From Krasilnikoviella flava (GTDB lineage: Bacteria > Actinomycetota > Actinomycetes > Actinomycetales > Cellulomonadaceae): a stretch of DNA of 64,000 nucleotides. The position numbers and the translations under genes were made by a program. This document shows positions 6,965 to 15,670 of the stretch, piece after piece. The DNA is taken from NCBI RefSeq assembly GCF_900167525.1, contig NZ_FUZQ01000004.1, positions 306,747 to 370,746 on the forward strand, in the 5' to 3' direction. Every line of letters begins with the position of its first letter. Positions within the stretch are counted from its first letter, which is position 1. The notes under the pieces were generated by a model, which was not told the DNA's origin, made no database searches, and saw only the letters and a program-made list of their open reading frames with translations.

Positions 6965-8179
6965 TCAGACCAGCACCTCGCCGTCGCGGGCGACCACCCG
7001 GCCGCCCGCGACGACGAGCGCCCGACGCGGCGCGCGCACCACGGCGTCGGGCACGTTCTGGGCCTCGACGAGCACGACGTCCGCCGGGGCGCCGGCCACG
7101 AGGTCGTGCACCGGTCGCCCCACGAACCGCGCGGCGTCGGACGACGCCACCCGTGCCGCGGTGACGAGGTCCTCGTCGTGCCGGAGGCCCGACAGGCGGG
7201 CGAGCTGCGTGGTGAGCGTCAGCAGGTCGCCGGTGCCGTAGGGGGACCACAGGTCGCGGATGCCGTCGGTGCCCAGGCCGACCGGCACGCCGGCGTCGCG
7301 CAGCGCGAGGAGCGGCAGGGGAGCGGCGCCGATCGGGGCCACGGTGGTCATGGTGATCCCGGCCTCGCCCATCGCCGCGACCAGGTCCGCCTGGCGCGAC
7401 CCGGACAGCTGACCGACGGCGAACCCGTGCGCCACGTTGACCTTGCCCTGCAGCCCCGCGCGCAGGGTGCGCTCGATCATCAGCTCGATCTGGAACACGC
7501 CGAGCTCGCCCCCGTCGTGCAGGTGCACGTCGATCCCGACGCCGCGCTTCTCGGCGATCGCGAACAGCCCGTCGAGCTGGCCCACCGGGTCGCGATCGAT
7601 CGACGCCGGGTCCAGGCCGCCGATGTGCTCGGCCCCGGCCGCGGCGGCCCGGTCGAGCAGGTCCAGCACGCCCGGGCGCCGCAGCACGCCGTCCTGCGGG
7701 AACGCGACGATCTCGGCGTGCACGGCGCCGCCGAGGGCGGCGACCGCCTCGCGCACGACCTCGATGCCGCGCAGCCCGACGCCGAGGTCGACGTCCACGT
7801 GCGTGCGCACCGCCGTCGTGCCGGTGCGCACGGACTCGCGCAGCACGGCCAGCGTGACCTCCACGCCGGGGATGCCGAGCTCGTCGCGGTGCGCGCGCTC
7901 GTGCGCGATGCGGCCCTGCGTGCCGGGCTCGCCGCCGTAGCTCACCCACGGCTTGCCCCACCACGACTTGTCGATGTGCGCGTGGGCGTTGACCAGCCCG
8001 GGCAGCGCCAGCAGGCCCCGCCCGTCGACGCCGCCCGGAGGGGCGGCCGCTGTCGCGTCGTGCGGCACGACGGCGGTGATCACGCCGTCCGCGACGTGCA
8101 TGTCGGAGCGGTCGCCGCCCCAGGGCCGCACGTCGCGGATCACGGAGACGGGGCTGGCGGTGGTCACGCTGTCGGTCAT
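6965..8179 (-). CDS. Amidohydrolase-superfamily deaminase (cytosine deaminase-like)
   Basis: A 404-residue cytoplasmic metal-dependent hydrolase. The first metal motif is VNAHAHIDKSWWGKPW, the HxHxDK form typical of the cytosine deaminase/CodA branch. Further ligands are visible in IDVHLHDGG, NVAHGFA and GLGTDGIRD. It probably deaminates or hydrolyses a cyclic nitrogen compound; the exact substrate is open. The ATG at 8179 has a strong AAGGAGG site and overlaps the stop of the upstream lipoprotein gene by four bases (ATGA), so the two are translationally coupled. The pair lies divergent from a GntR regulator. Confidence 0.88.
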   Translation of the reverse strand: MTDSVTTASPVSVIRDVRPWGGDRSDMHVADGVITAVVPHDATAAAPPGGVDGRGLLALPGLVNAHAHIDKSWWGKPWVSYGGEPGTQGRIAHERAHRDELGIPGVEVTLAVLRESVRTGTTAVRTHVDVDLGVGLRGIEVVREAVAALGGAVHAEIVAFPQDGVLRRPGVLDLLDRAAAAGAEHIGGLDPASIDRDPVGQLDGLFAIAEKRGVGIDVHLHDGGELGVFQIELMIERTLRAGLQGKVNVAHGFAVGQLSGSRQADLVAAMGEAGITMTTVAPIGAAPLPLLALRDAGVPVGLGTDGIRDLWSPYGTGDLLTLTTQLARLSGLRHDEDLVTAARVASSDAARFVGRPVHDLVAGAPADVVLVEAQNVPDAVVRAPRRALVVAGGRVVARDGEVLV

Positions 8180-9402
8180 GGACGGTCCTCCTTGACAGGG
8201 ACGACCGCCTGGGGTCGTCCGGGGATGGTGATCTCGTAGCTCTCGTCGGCGCCGTCGAGCGCCGCGTCGAGCGGGATGACGGTGGCGCCGTCCCACGCCT
8301 CCTGCTGGGTGTAGCCGCCGGCGAGGACGCCGTACGTCTCCCCGTCCCGGCCGCGCCAGACGGCCACAGTCTCGTGCCGCCGGTCGGTGGCGAGCACGAC
8401 GTCGGTGCCGTCCGGGCCGACGACCTCGATGCTCGGCCCCGACCCGGCGTTGCCGAACGGGCCGTTGCCGGCGATCACCAGCGTGCCGTCGTCGGCGCGG
8501 GCCACCCCGTGCTGGTGGGAGTCCGCCGTCAGCTCGGTGGTCGTGACCACGCCGGTGGCGGGGTCCACGCGAGCGAGCAACCGGCCCTGGTACGGCAGCA
8601 GCAGGTCTCCCGCGTCGTCGAGCACGGCGTAGTGCGGCTTCTCGAACGACGCCAGGCCGCCCTCGCGGCCGAACGGCGCCACCTCGATCGCGCGGGCGCG
8701 CTCGCGCTCGGGGTCGACGACCGTCACGGTGAAGCCGTCGTGGTCCACCGTGTACACCTCGTCGCCGTCGTCGCTCACGAGGACGTCGAAGGGGCGCAGG
8801 CCCACGGGCACGGAGGAGACGACCTCGCCGCTGTCCGCGTCGAGGGTCTCGAGGAACGTGGCGTCACCGGTGCTCACCGCGACGTGCACGCGTCCGCCGT
8901 CGGGGGAGACGGCCAGGCCGAGCCCGCCGCGGCGGTACTCCCCGAACGCGACGCGGTCGGGCTGGTGCGCATAGGGGAAGAGGTCGGTGCGCTCACGGGT
9001 ACCGAGGTCCACGACGGCGATGCCCTCCGCGGTGGAGACGTACGCGCGCCGGGAGCCCTCGTCGACCGCGACGTCCCACGGCGCGGCGCCGACGGCGATC
9101 TCGTCGACGACGGCGGAGCCGCGGCGGTCGGTCGGGTCGACCACCGCGAGGGTGTCGCGCGCGGCCTGCGTGACCAGCAGCAGCTGCGGAGGCTCGGGCT
9201 TTCGCGACGGCGACGGCGACGGTGTCGGAGTTGACGTCGGCGTCGGTGCGGCCGGCGTGCCCGGTCCGCCCGCCGCGGCGGGGGCCTCGGGCGCGGCGCA
9301 CGCACCGAGGGCGAGCAGGGTGGCGACGGACACGACCGCTCCGGCGGCGCGGGCCCGACGGCGCGCGGGGCGGGGCAGGGTCACCGGCAGATGGTATGCC
9401 AT
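8176..9402 (-). CDS. Secreted beta-propeller lipoprotein (YVTN/YncE-like)
   Basis: A 408-residue exported protein. The signal peptide ends in the lipobox LLALGAC (Cys near residue 35), followed by a Pro/Thr/Ser-rich linker (~40-70). The rest is a series of about seven propeller blades with recurrent patterns such as AVVDPTDRRGSAVVDEIAVG, PWDVAVDEGSRRAYVS and RPFDVLVSDDGDEVYTVD. It likely binds a small ligand or protein at the cell surface. The stop overlaps the amidohydrolase start, so both come from one transcript. A GntR-type palindrome overlaps the start codon, which predicts repression by the divergent regulator. Confidence 0.85.
   Translation of the reverse strand: MAYHLPVTLPRPARRRARAAGAVVSVATLLALGACAAPEAPAAAGGPGTPAAPTPTSTPTPSPSPSRKPEPPQLLLVTQAARDTLAVVDPTDRRGSAVVDEIAVGAAPWDVAVDEGSRRAYVSTAEGIAVVDLGTRERTDLFPYAHQPDRVAFGEYRRGGLGLAVSPDGGRVHVAVSTGDATFLETLDADSGEVVSSVPVGLRPFDVLVSDDGDEVYTVDHDGFTVTVVDPERERARAIEVAPFGREGGLASFEKPHYAVLDDAGDLLLPYQGRLLARVDPATGVVTTTELTADSHQHGVARADDGTLVIAGNGPFGNAGSGPSIEVVGPDGTDVVLATDRRHETVAVWRGRDGETYGVLAGGYTQQEAWDGATVIPLDAALDGADESYEITIPGRPQAVVPVKEDRP
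9391..9402. promoter_or_regulatory. Candidate GntR/FCD operator
   Basis: ATGGTATGCCAT is a near-perfect palindrome of the TGGTAT-ACCA type bound by FCD-class GntR proteins. It lies on the start codon of the lipoprotein gene and 33 bp before the GntR gene, a position from which one regulator could control both directions. Confidence 0.5.
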
Positions 9403-9434
9403 TTGGTCCTCCGGGTGGCTGGCAGGATGAGCGC

Positions 9435-10079
9435 ATGTCGTCCGAGCTCTCGGCAGCGTTCGAGCCCGAGTCCGTGCGGGTGGCGCGCGTCGTCCGCGAG
9501 CAGATCGTGGACGGCACGCGGAGGCCGGGAAGCCGGCTGGTCGAGCGCGACCTGGCGGCGGAGCTGGGGGTGAGCCGCATCCCCGTCCGGGACGCGCTGC
9601 GCACGCTCGTCGCCGAGGGCCTCGTGACCCCGCGCCCCCGCACGTGGGCGGTGGTGCGGGAGTTCTCCGACGCGGACGTCGCCCAGCTGCAGGAGGTGCG
9701 CGAGGCCACCGAACCGCTGCAGTTCCGGCTGGCTGCGCGACGCCGGAGCGCCGCGCAGCTCGAGGCGCTCGCCGAGGCGTGGGAGCGGGAGGACGCGGCG
9801 GCCAGGGCCGGCGACGCCCCGGGCGCCCGTCGTGCGGGCGCGGACTTCCACGAGCGGGTGGTCGACGCCGCGGGCAACCCGGTGCTGGCCGAGCTGCACG
9901 GCGTCACGGCGAGCCGTGTCCGCTGGCTGCTGGGCCAGCACACGGACCTCGTGGCGATGGCGGACGAGCACCGCGGGCTGCTGGCGGCCGTCCGCGACGG
10001 GGACGAGGAAGCGGCGGCCCGGGTCGCGCGCGAGCACCTCGGCACCAGCCGGACCGCGGCGACGGAGCGCCGGGGCTGA
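9435..10079 (+). CDS. GntR-family regulator with FCD domain
   Basis: A 214-residue repressor. The winged HTH is at ~10-75 (VREQIVDGTRRPGSRLVERDLAAELGVSRIPVRDALRTLVAEGLV, the GntR signature). The all-helical FCD ligand-binding domain follows, with a metal-site pattern of an acidic residue and histidines (GADFHERVVDAAGNP; ADEHRGLLAAV). FCD regulators sense small carboxylates or sugars acids and usually control the neighbouring catabolic genes, here the divergent lipoprotein/amidohydrolase operon. The ATG at 9435 gives the normal N-terminus of the family. Confidence 0.93.
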   Translation: MSSELSAAFEPESVRVARVVREQIVDGTRRPGSRLVERDLAAELGVSRIPVRDALRTLVAEGLVTPRPRTWAVVREFSDADVAQLQEVREATEPLQFRLAARRRSAAQLEALAEAWEREDAAARAGDAPGARRAGADFHERVVDAAGNPVLAELHGVTASRVRWLLGQHTDLVAMADEHRGLLAAVRDGDEEAAARVAREHLGTSRTAATERRG

Positions 10080-10226
10080 CGGCTCGCCCCGGCGGTCACG
10101 TCGACGGTCGGTCATGACTCCAGGCTCGTCGGCGGAGTGCCGCCGACGCATCGGACCTCCGGGGCGCGCGGTCTCATCCGAACGGTGGAGGTGCGGACCG
10201 GTCGCGCCCGGCTAGCGTGGCTGTCC

Positions 10227-11384
10227 GTGCCCGGATCCCTCACGCGCGGCGTCCACCTCGCCTTCGCGGCCCTCGTCGCGACGTCGGCCGCGCGCTACCT
10301 CACCCACCACGGCCTGGACGGCCGGTGGTGGCTGGTCATCGTGCTCGTCGCGGTGGTGGCCGCCGCGTACGCGGCGCTCGTGGTGCTCGCGCGGCGGCCC
10401 CGCCCGACGGCACGACGCGTCGTGCTGGGAGTCCTGCTCCTCGCCTGGGGCGTGCTCGTCCTCGTCGCGCCGAGCTTCGCGTGGTCTGCGATCCCGCTGT
10501 TCTTCGTCTGCCGCACCCTCGTGCCGGCGCCCGCGGCGCACGTCCTGGTCGGCGCCGTCGCGGTGGTGACCGGTGTCGCGCTCTTCGGCCTGTCCGGACG
10601 CAGCGACTGGGCGGCCGCCGTCGCGCCGCTGGTCGTGGCCGTGCTGCTCAGCCTCGCGTACGACGCGATCGTCCGGCAGGCCGGCGAGCGGGTGCGGCTG
10701 CAGCGCGAGGTCGCCGTGCTGGCGGAGCGCGAGCGTATGGCGCGGGAGATCCACGACACCGTCGCCCAGTCCCTCTCGTCGGCGGTGCTGCGCCTCGAGG
10801 CCGCCGACCAGCGCTGGGACGCCGAGCCGGGCGCCGCGCGCGACGACGCCCGCCAGGCCGCGGTCGCCGTGCGCGCCAGCCTCGGCCAGACGCGCGACCT
10901 CGTGCACGACCTGGTGGACCCGTCCCCGGCAGCCGGCGGGGTGGCGCCGGCCGACCTCGGGGCCGCGATCCGGACGGCGGCGCGTCGCCACGTCCCCGCC
11001 GCGGAGCTCACCGTGGTGGGCGACCCGGTGCCCGTGGGAGCCGAGACGGCGCACGCCCTCGCGCGCATCGCGCAGAGCGCCGTCGCCAACGTGCACCGGC
11101 ACGCCGGCCCGGCGCGGCTCGGTCTCACCCTCACGTACCTGCCCGAGGCCGTCGCGCTCGACGTGTTCGACGACGGCCGCGGGTTCGACGTCGCCGGGGT
11201 CGCGTCGCGGGCCGTGGGCCCCGACGGCGGGTTCGGGCTGCGGGCCATGCGCCAGCGGGTCGAGCAGCTCGGTGGCACGATCACCGTGGAGAGCGGGCCG
11301 GGGGAGGGGACCGTGGTCGGGGTGCAGCTGCCGGTACCGGGGACCACCTCGCCGCCGCGGCACGGGACCAAGGAGGACGCATGA
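10227..11384 (+). CDS. Sensor histidine kinase, NarL/DesK-type
   Basis: A 385-residue membrane kinase. About five hydrophobic helices fill residues ~5-160. The HisKA_3 dimerisation helix follows, with the phospho-acceptor in AREIHDTVAQSL. The HATPase domain has the N-box AQSAVANVHRHAG, the D-box FDDGRGFD and the G-box GGFGLRAMRQRV. The GTG at 10227 is preferred to upstream ATG codons because TAGCGT lies eight bases before it, the leaderless promoter pattern used across this window. The stop overlaps the response-regulator start by four bases. No exporter genes adjoin this pair, so the target regulon is unknown. Confidence 0.93.
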   Translation: MPGSLTRGVHLAFAALVATSAARYLTHHGLDGRWWLVIVLVAVVAAAYAALVVLARRPRPTARRVVLGVLLLAWGVLVLVAPSFAWSAIPLFFVCRTLVPAPAAHVLVGAVAVVTGVALFGLSGRSDWAAAVAPLVVAVLLSLAYDAIVRQAGERVRLQREVAVLAERERMAREIHDTVAQSLSSAVLRLEAADQRWDAEPGAARDDARQAAVAVRASLGQTRDLVHDLVDPSPAAGGVAPADLGAAIRTAARRHVPAAELTVVGDPVPVGAETAHALARIAQSAVANVHRHAGPARLGLTLTYLPEAVALDVFDDGRGFDVAGVASRAVGPDGGFGLRAMRQRVEQLGGTITVESGPGEGTVVGVQLPVPGTTSPPRHGTKEDA

Positions 11385-12010
11385 GCGACCGGATCACCGT
11401 CCTGCTCGTGGACGACCACCACGTCGTGCGTGCCGGGCTGCGCGCCCTGCTCGACTCCCAGCCGGACCTCACCGTGGTGGGCGAGGCGGGCTCGGCGGTC
11501 GAGGCCCTCGACGCCGTCGGGAGCCTGGCTCCGGCGCTCGTCGTCATGGACCTCGAGCTCGGCGCCGAGGAGGACGGCGTGGCCGCCACCCGCCGCATCC
11601 GTGCCGCCCACCCGGGCGTGCCCGTGCTCGTGTTCAGCGCCTACGACACCGACGCGGACGTGGTGCGCGTCGTGGACGCCGGCGCCATCGGCTACGTGCT
11701 CAAGGACGCGCCGCCCGCCGAGATCTTCGCCGCCGTGCGCGGCGCCGTCGTCGGCCGCAGCGTGCTGTCCCCACCGGTCGCGTCCCGGCTGATGCAGCAG
11801 GCGCAGAACCCGGGCAGCGCCCTGACCCCGCGCGAGGCGGAGCTGCTCACCCTGCTCGCGCAGGGCCTCAGCAACCGGGAGCTCGGCCGACGGCTGTTCA
11901 TCTCCGAGGCCACCGTCAAGACCCACCTCGCGCACGTGTACGCGAAGCTCGGCGTCGACTCCCGCGCAGCGGCCGTCGCGCACGCGCTGCGCGGGCAGAC
12001 CGTGCGCTGA
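11381..12010 (+). CDS. Response regulator, NarL/LuxR type
   Basis: A 209-residue regulator. The receiver domain spans ~5-120, with the acidic pair in LLVDDHHVVRAG, the phospho-acceptor Asp in LVVMDLELG and the conserved Lys in GYVLKDAP. The LuxR-type HTH spans ~145-205 (LTPREAELLTLLAQGLSNRELGRRLFISEATVKTHLAHVYAKLGV). It is co-translated with the kinase upstream (ATGA overlap), and a good AAGGAGG site precedes its ATG. It is convergent with ligD, with only 12 bp between the two stop codons. Confidence 0.95.
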   Translation: MSDRITVLLVDDHHVVRAGLRALLDSQPDLTVVGEAGSAVEALDAVGSLAPALVVMDLELGAEEDGVAATRRIRAAHPGVPVLVFSAYDTDADVVRVVDAGAIGYVLKDAPPAEIFAAVRGAVVGRSVLSPPVASRLMQQAQNPGSALTPREAELLTLLAQGLSNRELGRRLFISEATVKTHLAHVYAKLGVDSRAAAVAHALRGQTVR

Positions 12011-12022
12011 GGCCCGCCTCTC

Positions 12023-14629
12023 CTAGCGTTCGACGACGACGTCCCCTGGGCGCTTGTCCTCGCGCCAGCCGCGCCACACCGAGTGCCGCAGCCGTGGGCC
12101 CTCGTCGCCGACCTCGTCCGCCGCGCCCAGGTCGGCGGGGTCGCTCGTCCAGTCGCCGTAGGTCACCTCGGCCACGCGCTCCGGCGCGGCCCACCGCGCG
12201 TGCACGGCCTCCGCGCGGGGCACCCCGGCCAGCGGGGCGTCGTCCACGGGCCGCAGCCGGCGGACCACGTCCCGCCGGTCCGCCTCCTTGAAGCCCGTGC
12301 CGACCTTGCCGACGTAGCGCAGCACGCCGCCGTCGTCGGGCACGGCCAGCAGCAGCGACCCGGCCACGCGCGCGTCCTCGCGGCCGGTGCCCGCGTGGAG
12401 CGGCCGCCAGCCCACGACGACCACCTCCTGGGTGCGGGCGTGCTTGATCTTCAGCCAGTCGCGCGACCGGTGGCCCGGCGTGTACTGCGACCCGCGCCGC
12501 TTGGCCACCACCCCCTCGAGCCGCATGAGGCGGCTCGTCTCCAGAGCCTCGTCGAGCGTGCCCTCCAGCGGGTCCGGTACGTGCACCGGGCGCCGCGGGT
12601 CCACGACCCGCGCCAGCTCCGCGCGGCGCTCGGTGTACGGCCGGCCTGTCAGCGCCCGCCCGCCCACGACCAGCGCGTCGAACAGCACGAGGTCGACCCC
12701 GACCCCGCGGCGCGCCTTCTCGACGTCGCGCGGCCTGGTGAGGTTCGCACGCTGCTGCAGGCGGCGGAACGACGGGCGGCCGTCCGCGTCGAGGGCGACG
12801 ATCTCGCCGTCCAGCGCCAGCGGCAGGTCGTCACCCGACACCATGTCCCCGAGCGCCTGCAGCTCCGGGAACGTCACCGTGAGGTCCTGCCCCGAGCGGG
12901 ACGTGAGCCGCACCGTGCGCTCGTCATCGCCGTCCGAGCTCACCTGCAGCACCTCCACCACCGCGCGGAAGCCGTCCCACTTGACCTCGAACGACCAGTC
13001 CTCCGGGTCGAGCCGGGCCAGCTCGCCCGCCGGCGCGGTGGTGGCGAGCATCGGTCGCGGTGCCGCGGCGGGTGCGGCGGGCGTCGGGCGCTCGCGGCGT
13101 CCCGGGGGCGCGCCGTCGTCGTCACCGTCACCGTCACCGTCACCGTCGCCGGAGTCGCCGCCCGCCTCGTCGCCGGGCTGGGCCTTGGTGCGGTGGATGA
13201 GCCACGAGTTCTCGTCGTCGCCGCCGCGCCCGCCGGTGCGGATGAGCGCGAGGCGCCGCGAGCCGCGCCGGTCGCTGTGGAGCGTGGCGATCACCTCGCC
13301 CTCGCGCCACTTCTCGAGGTCGTACGTGCCGGCGTCCCAGATCGTCACCTCGCCGCCGCCGTACTCGCCGGCGGGGATGCTGCCCTCGAACGACCCGTAC
13401 TCGAGCGGGTGGTCCTCCGTCTGCACCGCGAGGTGGTTCTGCTTCGGGTCGGTGGGCTCGCCCCGCGGCAGCGCCCAGCTCACGAGCACGCCCTCGTGCT
13501 CCAGCCGGAAGTCCCAGTGCAGGCGGCGGGCGTGGTGCTCCTGGATGACGAACGTGGGGCCACCGTTGGTCGAGCCTGTCGAGACCCGGGTCTCGACAGG
13601 CTCGACGTCCGGTGCCCCGAACGGCTCCGGGGTCCTGTCGGGGTCGCGCTTGGCGCGGTAGGTCTCGAGCTTCTCGGCCGGGGTGCGCTCGAAAGTGGCC
13701 ATCCGCTCGGGGGTGGGCTCCAGCTGCGCCAGGTGCCCGGCGGCGAGCGGCTCCAGCAGGTCGCCGTCGCGCTCCAGCCGCTCGACGACCTCCGTGAACG
13801 AGAGCTGGCGCAGGCCCGGGTCCTCGAGCTCGGCCCAGCTGCGCGGCGCGGCGACCGTGGGCTCGTCGCGCCCGCGCAGCGAGTACGGCGCGATCGTCGT
13901 CTTCGCGCCGTTGTTCTGCGACCAGTCCACGAGCACCTTGCCCGCGCGCAGCGACTTCTTCATGTCGCTGACGACCAGGTCGGGGTGCTCGGACTCCAGG
14001 TGCCGCGCGAGCTCGTGCGCCACGGCCGAGACGGCGTCGGCGGTGAGCGACTCGTCGTGACCGGTGAGCGCCGCGTACAGGTGGATCCCCTTGGAGCCGC
14101 TGGTCACGGGCAGCGGTTCGAGGTCCATGCCGCGCAGGATGTCGCGGGCCAGGCGCGCCACCTCGGCACACTCGGCCAGGCCCGCGCCCGGCCCGGGGTC
14201 GAGGTCGAGCACCAGCCGGTCCGGCGGCAGGGGCGTGCCCGTGCGGCCGAACCGCCACTGCGGCACGTGGATCTCGAGGGTGGCCGTCTGCCCCAGCCAC
14301 GTGAGCGTGGCCAGGTCGTTGACGAGCACGTAGTCGTTGGTCGACGTGCGGTGCCGGATGGAGCGCCGCGGCACCCAAGACGGCGTGGACGCGTCCAGGT
14401 TCTTCTGGAAGAACATCTGCCCCGCGACGCCGTCCGGCCAGCGCTTGCGCGTCGCGGGCCGGTGGGACGCGTGCCGCAGCAGCGCGGGCGCGACCTGGGC
14501 GAGGTACTGCAGCACCTCGCCCTTCGTCGTCCCCGTCGCGGGGTAGTAGACCTTGTCGAGGTTGGTCAGCTGCAGGCGTCGGTCGTCGACCGTGACGGTC
14601 TGCGGCTTGCTCGACGAGGTGCGTGCCAT
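12023..14629 (-). CDS. ligD: Multi-domain DNA ligase/polymerase LigD (NHEJ)
   Basis: An 868-residue end-joining enzyme with the mycobacterial order Pol-PE-Lig. The primase-type polymerase is at ~10-300 (LTNLDKVYYP; LVLDLDPG, with the catalytic Asp pair; SGSKGIHLYA). The 3'-phosphoesterase is at ~356-490 (FVIQEHHARRLHWDFRLEHEG). The ATP-dependent ligase is at ~530-860, with the adenylated Lys550 in EVKWDGFRA and LEGVVAKRRGSQY. With Ku it repairs double-strand breaks. The start is the ATG at 14629; the long in-frame extension upstream overlaps the divergent ABC gene and lacks homology. Two linkers are repeat-encoded: the Pol-PE linker by a 38-bp palindrome and the PE-Lig linker by a 6-bp microsatellite. 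Confidence 0.96.
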   Translation of the reverse strand: MARTSSSKPQTVTVDDRRLQLTNLDKVYYPATGTTKGEVLQYLAQVAPALLRHASHRPATRKRWPDGVAGQMFFQKNLDASTPSWVPRRSIRHRTSTNDYVLVNDLATLTWLGQTATLEIHVPQWRFGRTGTPLPPDRLVLDLDPGPGAGLAECAEVARLARDILRGMDLEPLPVTSGSKGIHLYAALTGHDESLTADAVSAVAHELARHLESEHPDLVVSDMKKSLRAGKVLVDWSQNNGAKTTIAPYSLRGRDEPTVAAPRSWAELEDPGLRQLSFTEVVERLERDGDLLEPLAAGHLAQLEPTPERMATFERTPAEKLETYRAKRDPDRTPEPFGAPDVEPVETRVSTGSTNGGPTFVIQEHHARRLHWDFRLEHEGVLVSWALPRGEPTDPKQNHLAVQTEDHPLEYGSFEGSIPAGEYGGGEVTIWDAGTYDLEKWREGEVIATLHSDRRGSRRLALIRTGGRGGDDENSWLIHRTKAQPGDEAGGDSGDGDGDGDGDDDGAPPGRRERPTPAAPAAAPRPMLATTAPAGELARLDPEDWSFEVKWDGFRAVVEVLQVSSDGDDERTVRLTSRSGQDLTVTFPELQALGDMVSGDDLPLALDGEIVALDADGRPSFRRLQQRANLTRPRDVEKARRGVGVDLVLFDALVVGGRALTGRPYTERRAELARVVDPRRPVHVPDPLEGTLDEALETSRLMRLEGVVAKRRGSQYTPGHRSRDWLKIKHARTQEVVVVGWRPLHAGTGREDARVAGSLLLAVPDDGGVLRYVGKVGTGFKEADRRDVVRRLRPVDDAPLAGVPRAEAVHARWAAPERVAEVTYGDWTSDPADLGAADEVGDEGPRLRHSVWRGWREDKRPGDVVVER
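13121..13150. repeat. 6-bp microsatellite in the ligD PE-Lig linker
   Basis: About five copies of GTCACC-type hexamers encode a Gly-Asp run (residues ~493-503) between the phosphoesterase and ligase domains. Each unit adds two codons, so slippage would alter linker length without shifting the frame. Confidence 0.8.
13570..13607. repeat. Perfect 38-bp palindrome inside ligD
   Basis: The arm GTCGAGCCTGTCGAGACCC (13570-13588) is followed without a loop by its exact reverse complement (13589-13607). It lies in frame in ligD, encoding roughly VEPVETRVSTGST at residues ~341-353, exactly in the linker between polymerase and phosphoesterase domains. The arm is the same as in the intergenic element at 251-303 apart from one base. 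Confidence 0.95.
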
Positions 14630-14743
14630 GCGGCCATCGTCGCGCGCGTCGGTCCTGTGCGCATCGACGACCGGGCGCGCCGGCCGGCGTTCCGTACTTT
14701 CGTCGGTACCGGGCGCCAGAGCGGGCCCGTCATCGTGGTGCCC

Positions 14744-15670
14744 ATGCTTCAGTTCGCAGAGATCAGCAAACGCTATGGGCCGGTGACGGCACTGGACCAC
14801 GTCTCGTTCCGCGTCGAGGAGGGGACGGTGACCGGGCTCCTCGGGCCCAACGGGGCGGGCAAGTCGACGCTCATGCGGCTGCTGGTGGGTCTCGACCGTC
14901 CCACCAGCGGGTCCGCGACCGTGGCCGGCCATCGCTACCGGGACCTGCGCTGGCCGCTGCGGGTGATCGGCACCCACCTGGGCGGCCGTCCGGTGCACCG
15001 CCGTCGTTCGGCCCGTGCCCACCTGAGGAGCGTGGCGCTGACCCACGGCCTGGCGCGGGCGCGCGTCGACGAGGTGCTGGAGCTGACCGGGCTCGCAGAC
15101 GTCGCGCACCGCGCGGCGGGAGGCTTCTCCCTGGGCATGGGTCAACGTCTGGGCCTCGCCGGCGCCCTGCTGGGCGACCCGGCGGCCCTCGTCCTGGACG
15201 AGCCCGTGAACGGGCTGGACACCGACGGCGTCCGGTGGATCCGGGAGCTGTTGCGCCTGCTCGCCGACCAGGGACGCACCGTGCTGATCTCCAGCCACCT
15301 GATGAGCGAGGTGCAGCTGGTGGCGGACCGGGTCGTCGTGCTCGGAGGCGGGCGCCTGCTCGCCGACACGACGGTCGCCGAGCTCGCGGGTCGGGCTCGT
15401 GACGAGGTGGTGCTGCGGACGGCGGAGCACGGCGCGGACGATCGGCTGCGGGCGCTGCTGCCCGACGCCGCGATCCGGCCCGTTGACGACCAGTGCGACG
15501 ACGGGGCGTGGCGGGTCACCGGCGCGTCCGAGCGGGAGGTGGGGCTCGCGGCGCGCGGCGCCGATCTCACGGTGCTGCACCTGGCGCGGGAGACGGCGGA
15601 CCTCGAGGCGGGGTACCTGACGCTGGTCGGCGACCGGGGTCAGCAGGTCGACAGCGTGGAGGCCCGCTGA
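14744..15670 (+). CDS. ABC transporter ATP-binding protein (ABC-2/bacitracin-export type)
   Basis: A 308-residue ATPase of an ABC-2 exporter. Walker A is GPNGAGKST and Walker B LVLDEPVNGLD. The signature segment reads FSLGMGQRLGLA, the variant seen in BcrA-type exporters in place of LSGGQ. The switch histidine is in LISSHLMSEV. A C-terminal accessory domain of ~80 residues follows. It forms a transporter with the membrane protein encoded next (start overlapping by one base), and a two-component pair follows in the same direction. Such clusters usually export, or give resistance to, a peptide or lantibiotic sensed by the kinase. Confidence 0.93.
   Translation: MLQFAEISKRYGPVTALDHVSFRVEEGTVTGLLGPNGAGKSTLMRLLVGLDRPTSGSATVAGHRYRDLRWPLRVIGTHLGGRPVHRRRSARAHLRSVALTHGLARARVDEVLELTGLADVAHRAAGGFSLGMGQRLGLAGALLGDPAALVLDEPVNGLDTDGVRWIRELLRLLADQGRTVLISSHLMSEVQLVADRVVVLGGGRLLADTTVAELAGRARDEVVLRTAEHGADDRLRALLPDAAIRPVDDQCDDGAWRVTGASEREVGLAARGADLTVLHLARETADLEAGYLTLVGDRGQQVDSVEAR

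Noticed and set aside
14630-15580. In-frame extension of ligD upstream of ATG 14629
   Set aside because: It runs antisense through the ABC ATPase gene, which has full Walker motifs, and has no LigD homology; the Pol domain begins normally at 14629.
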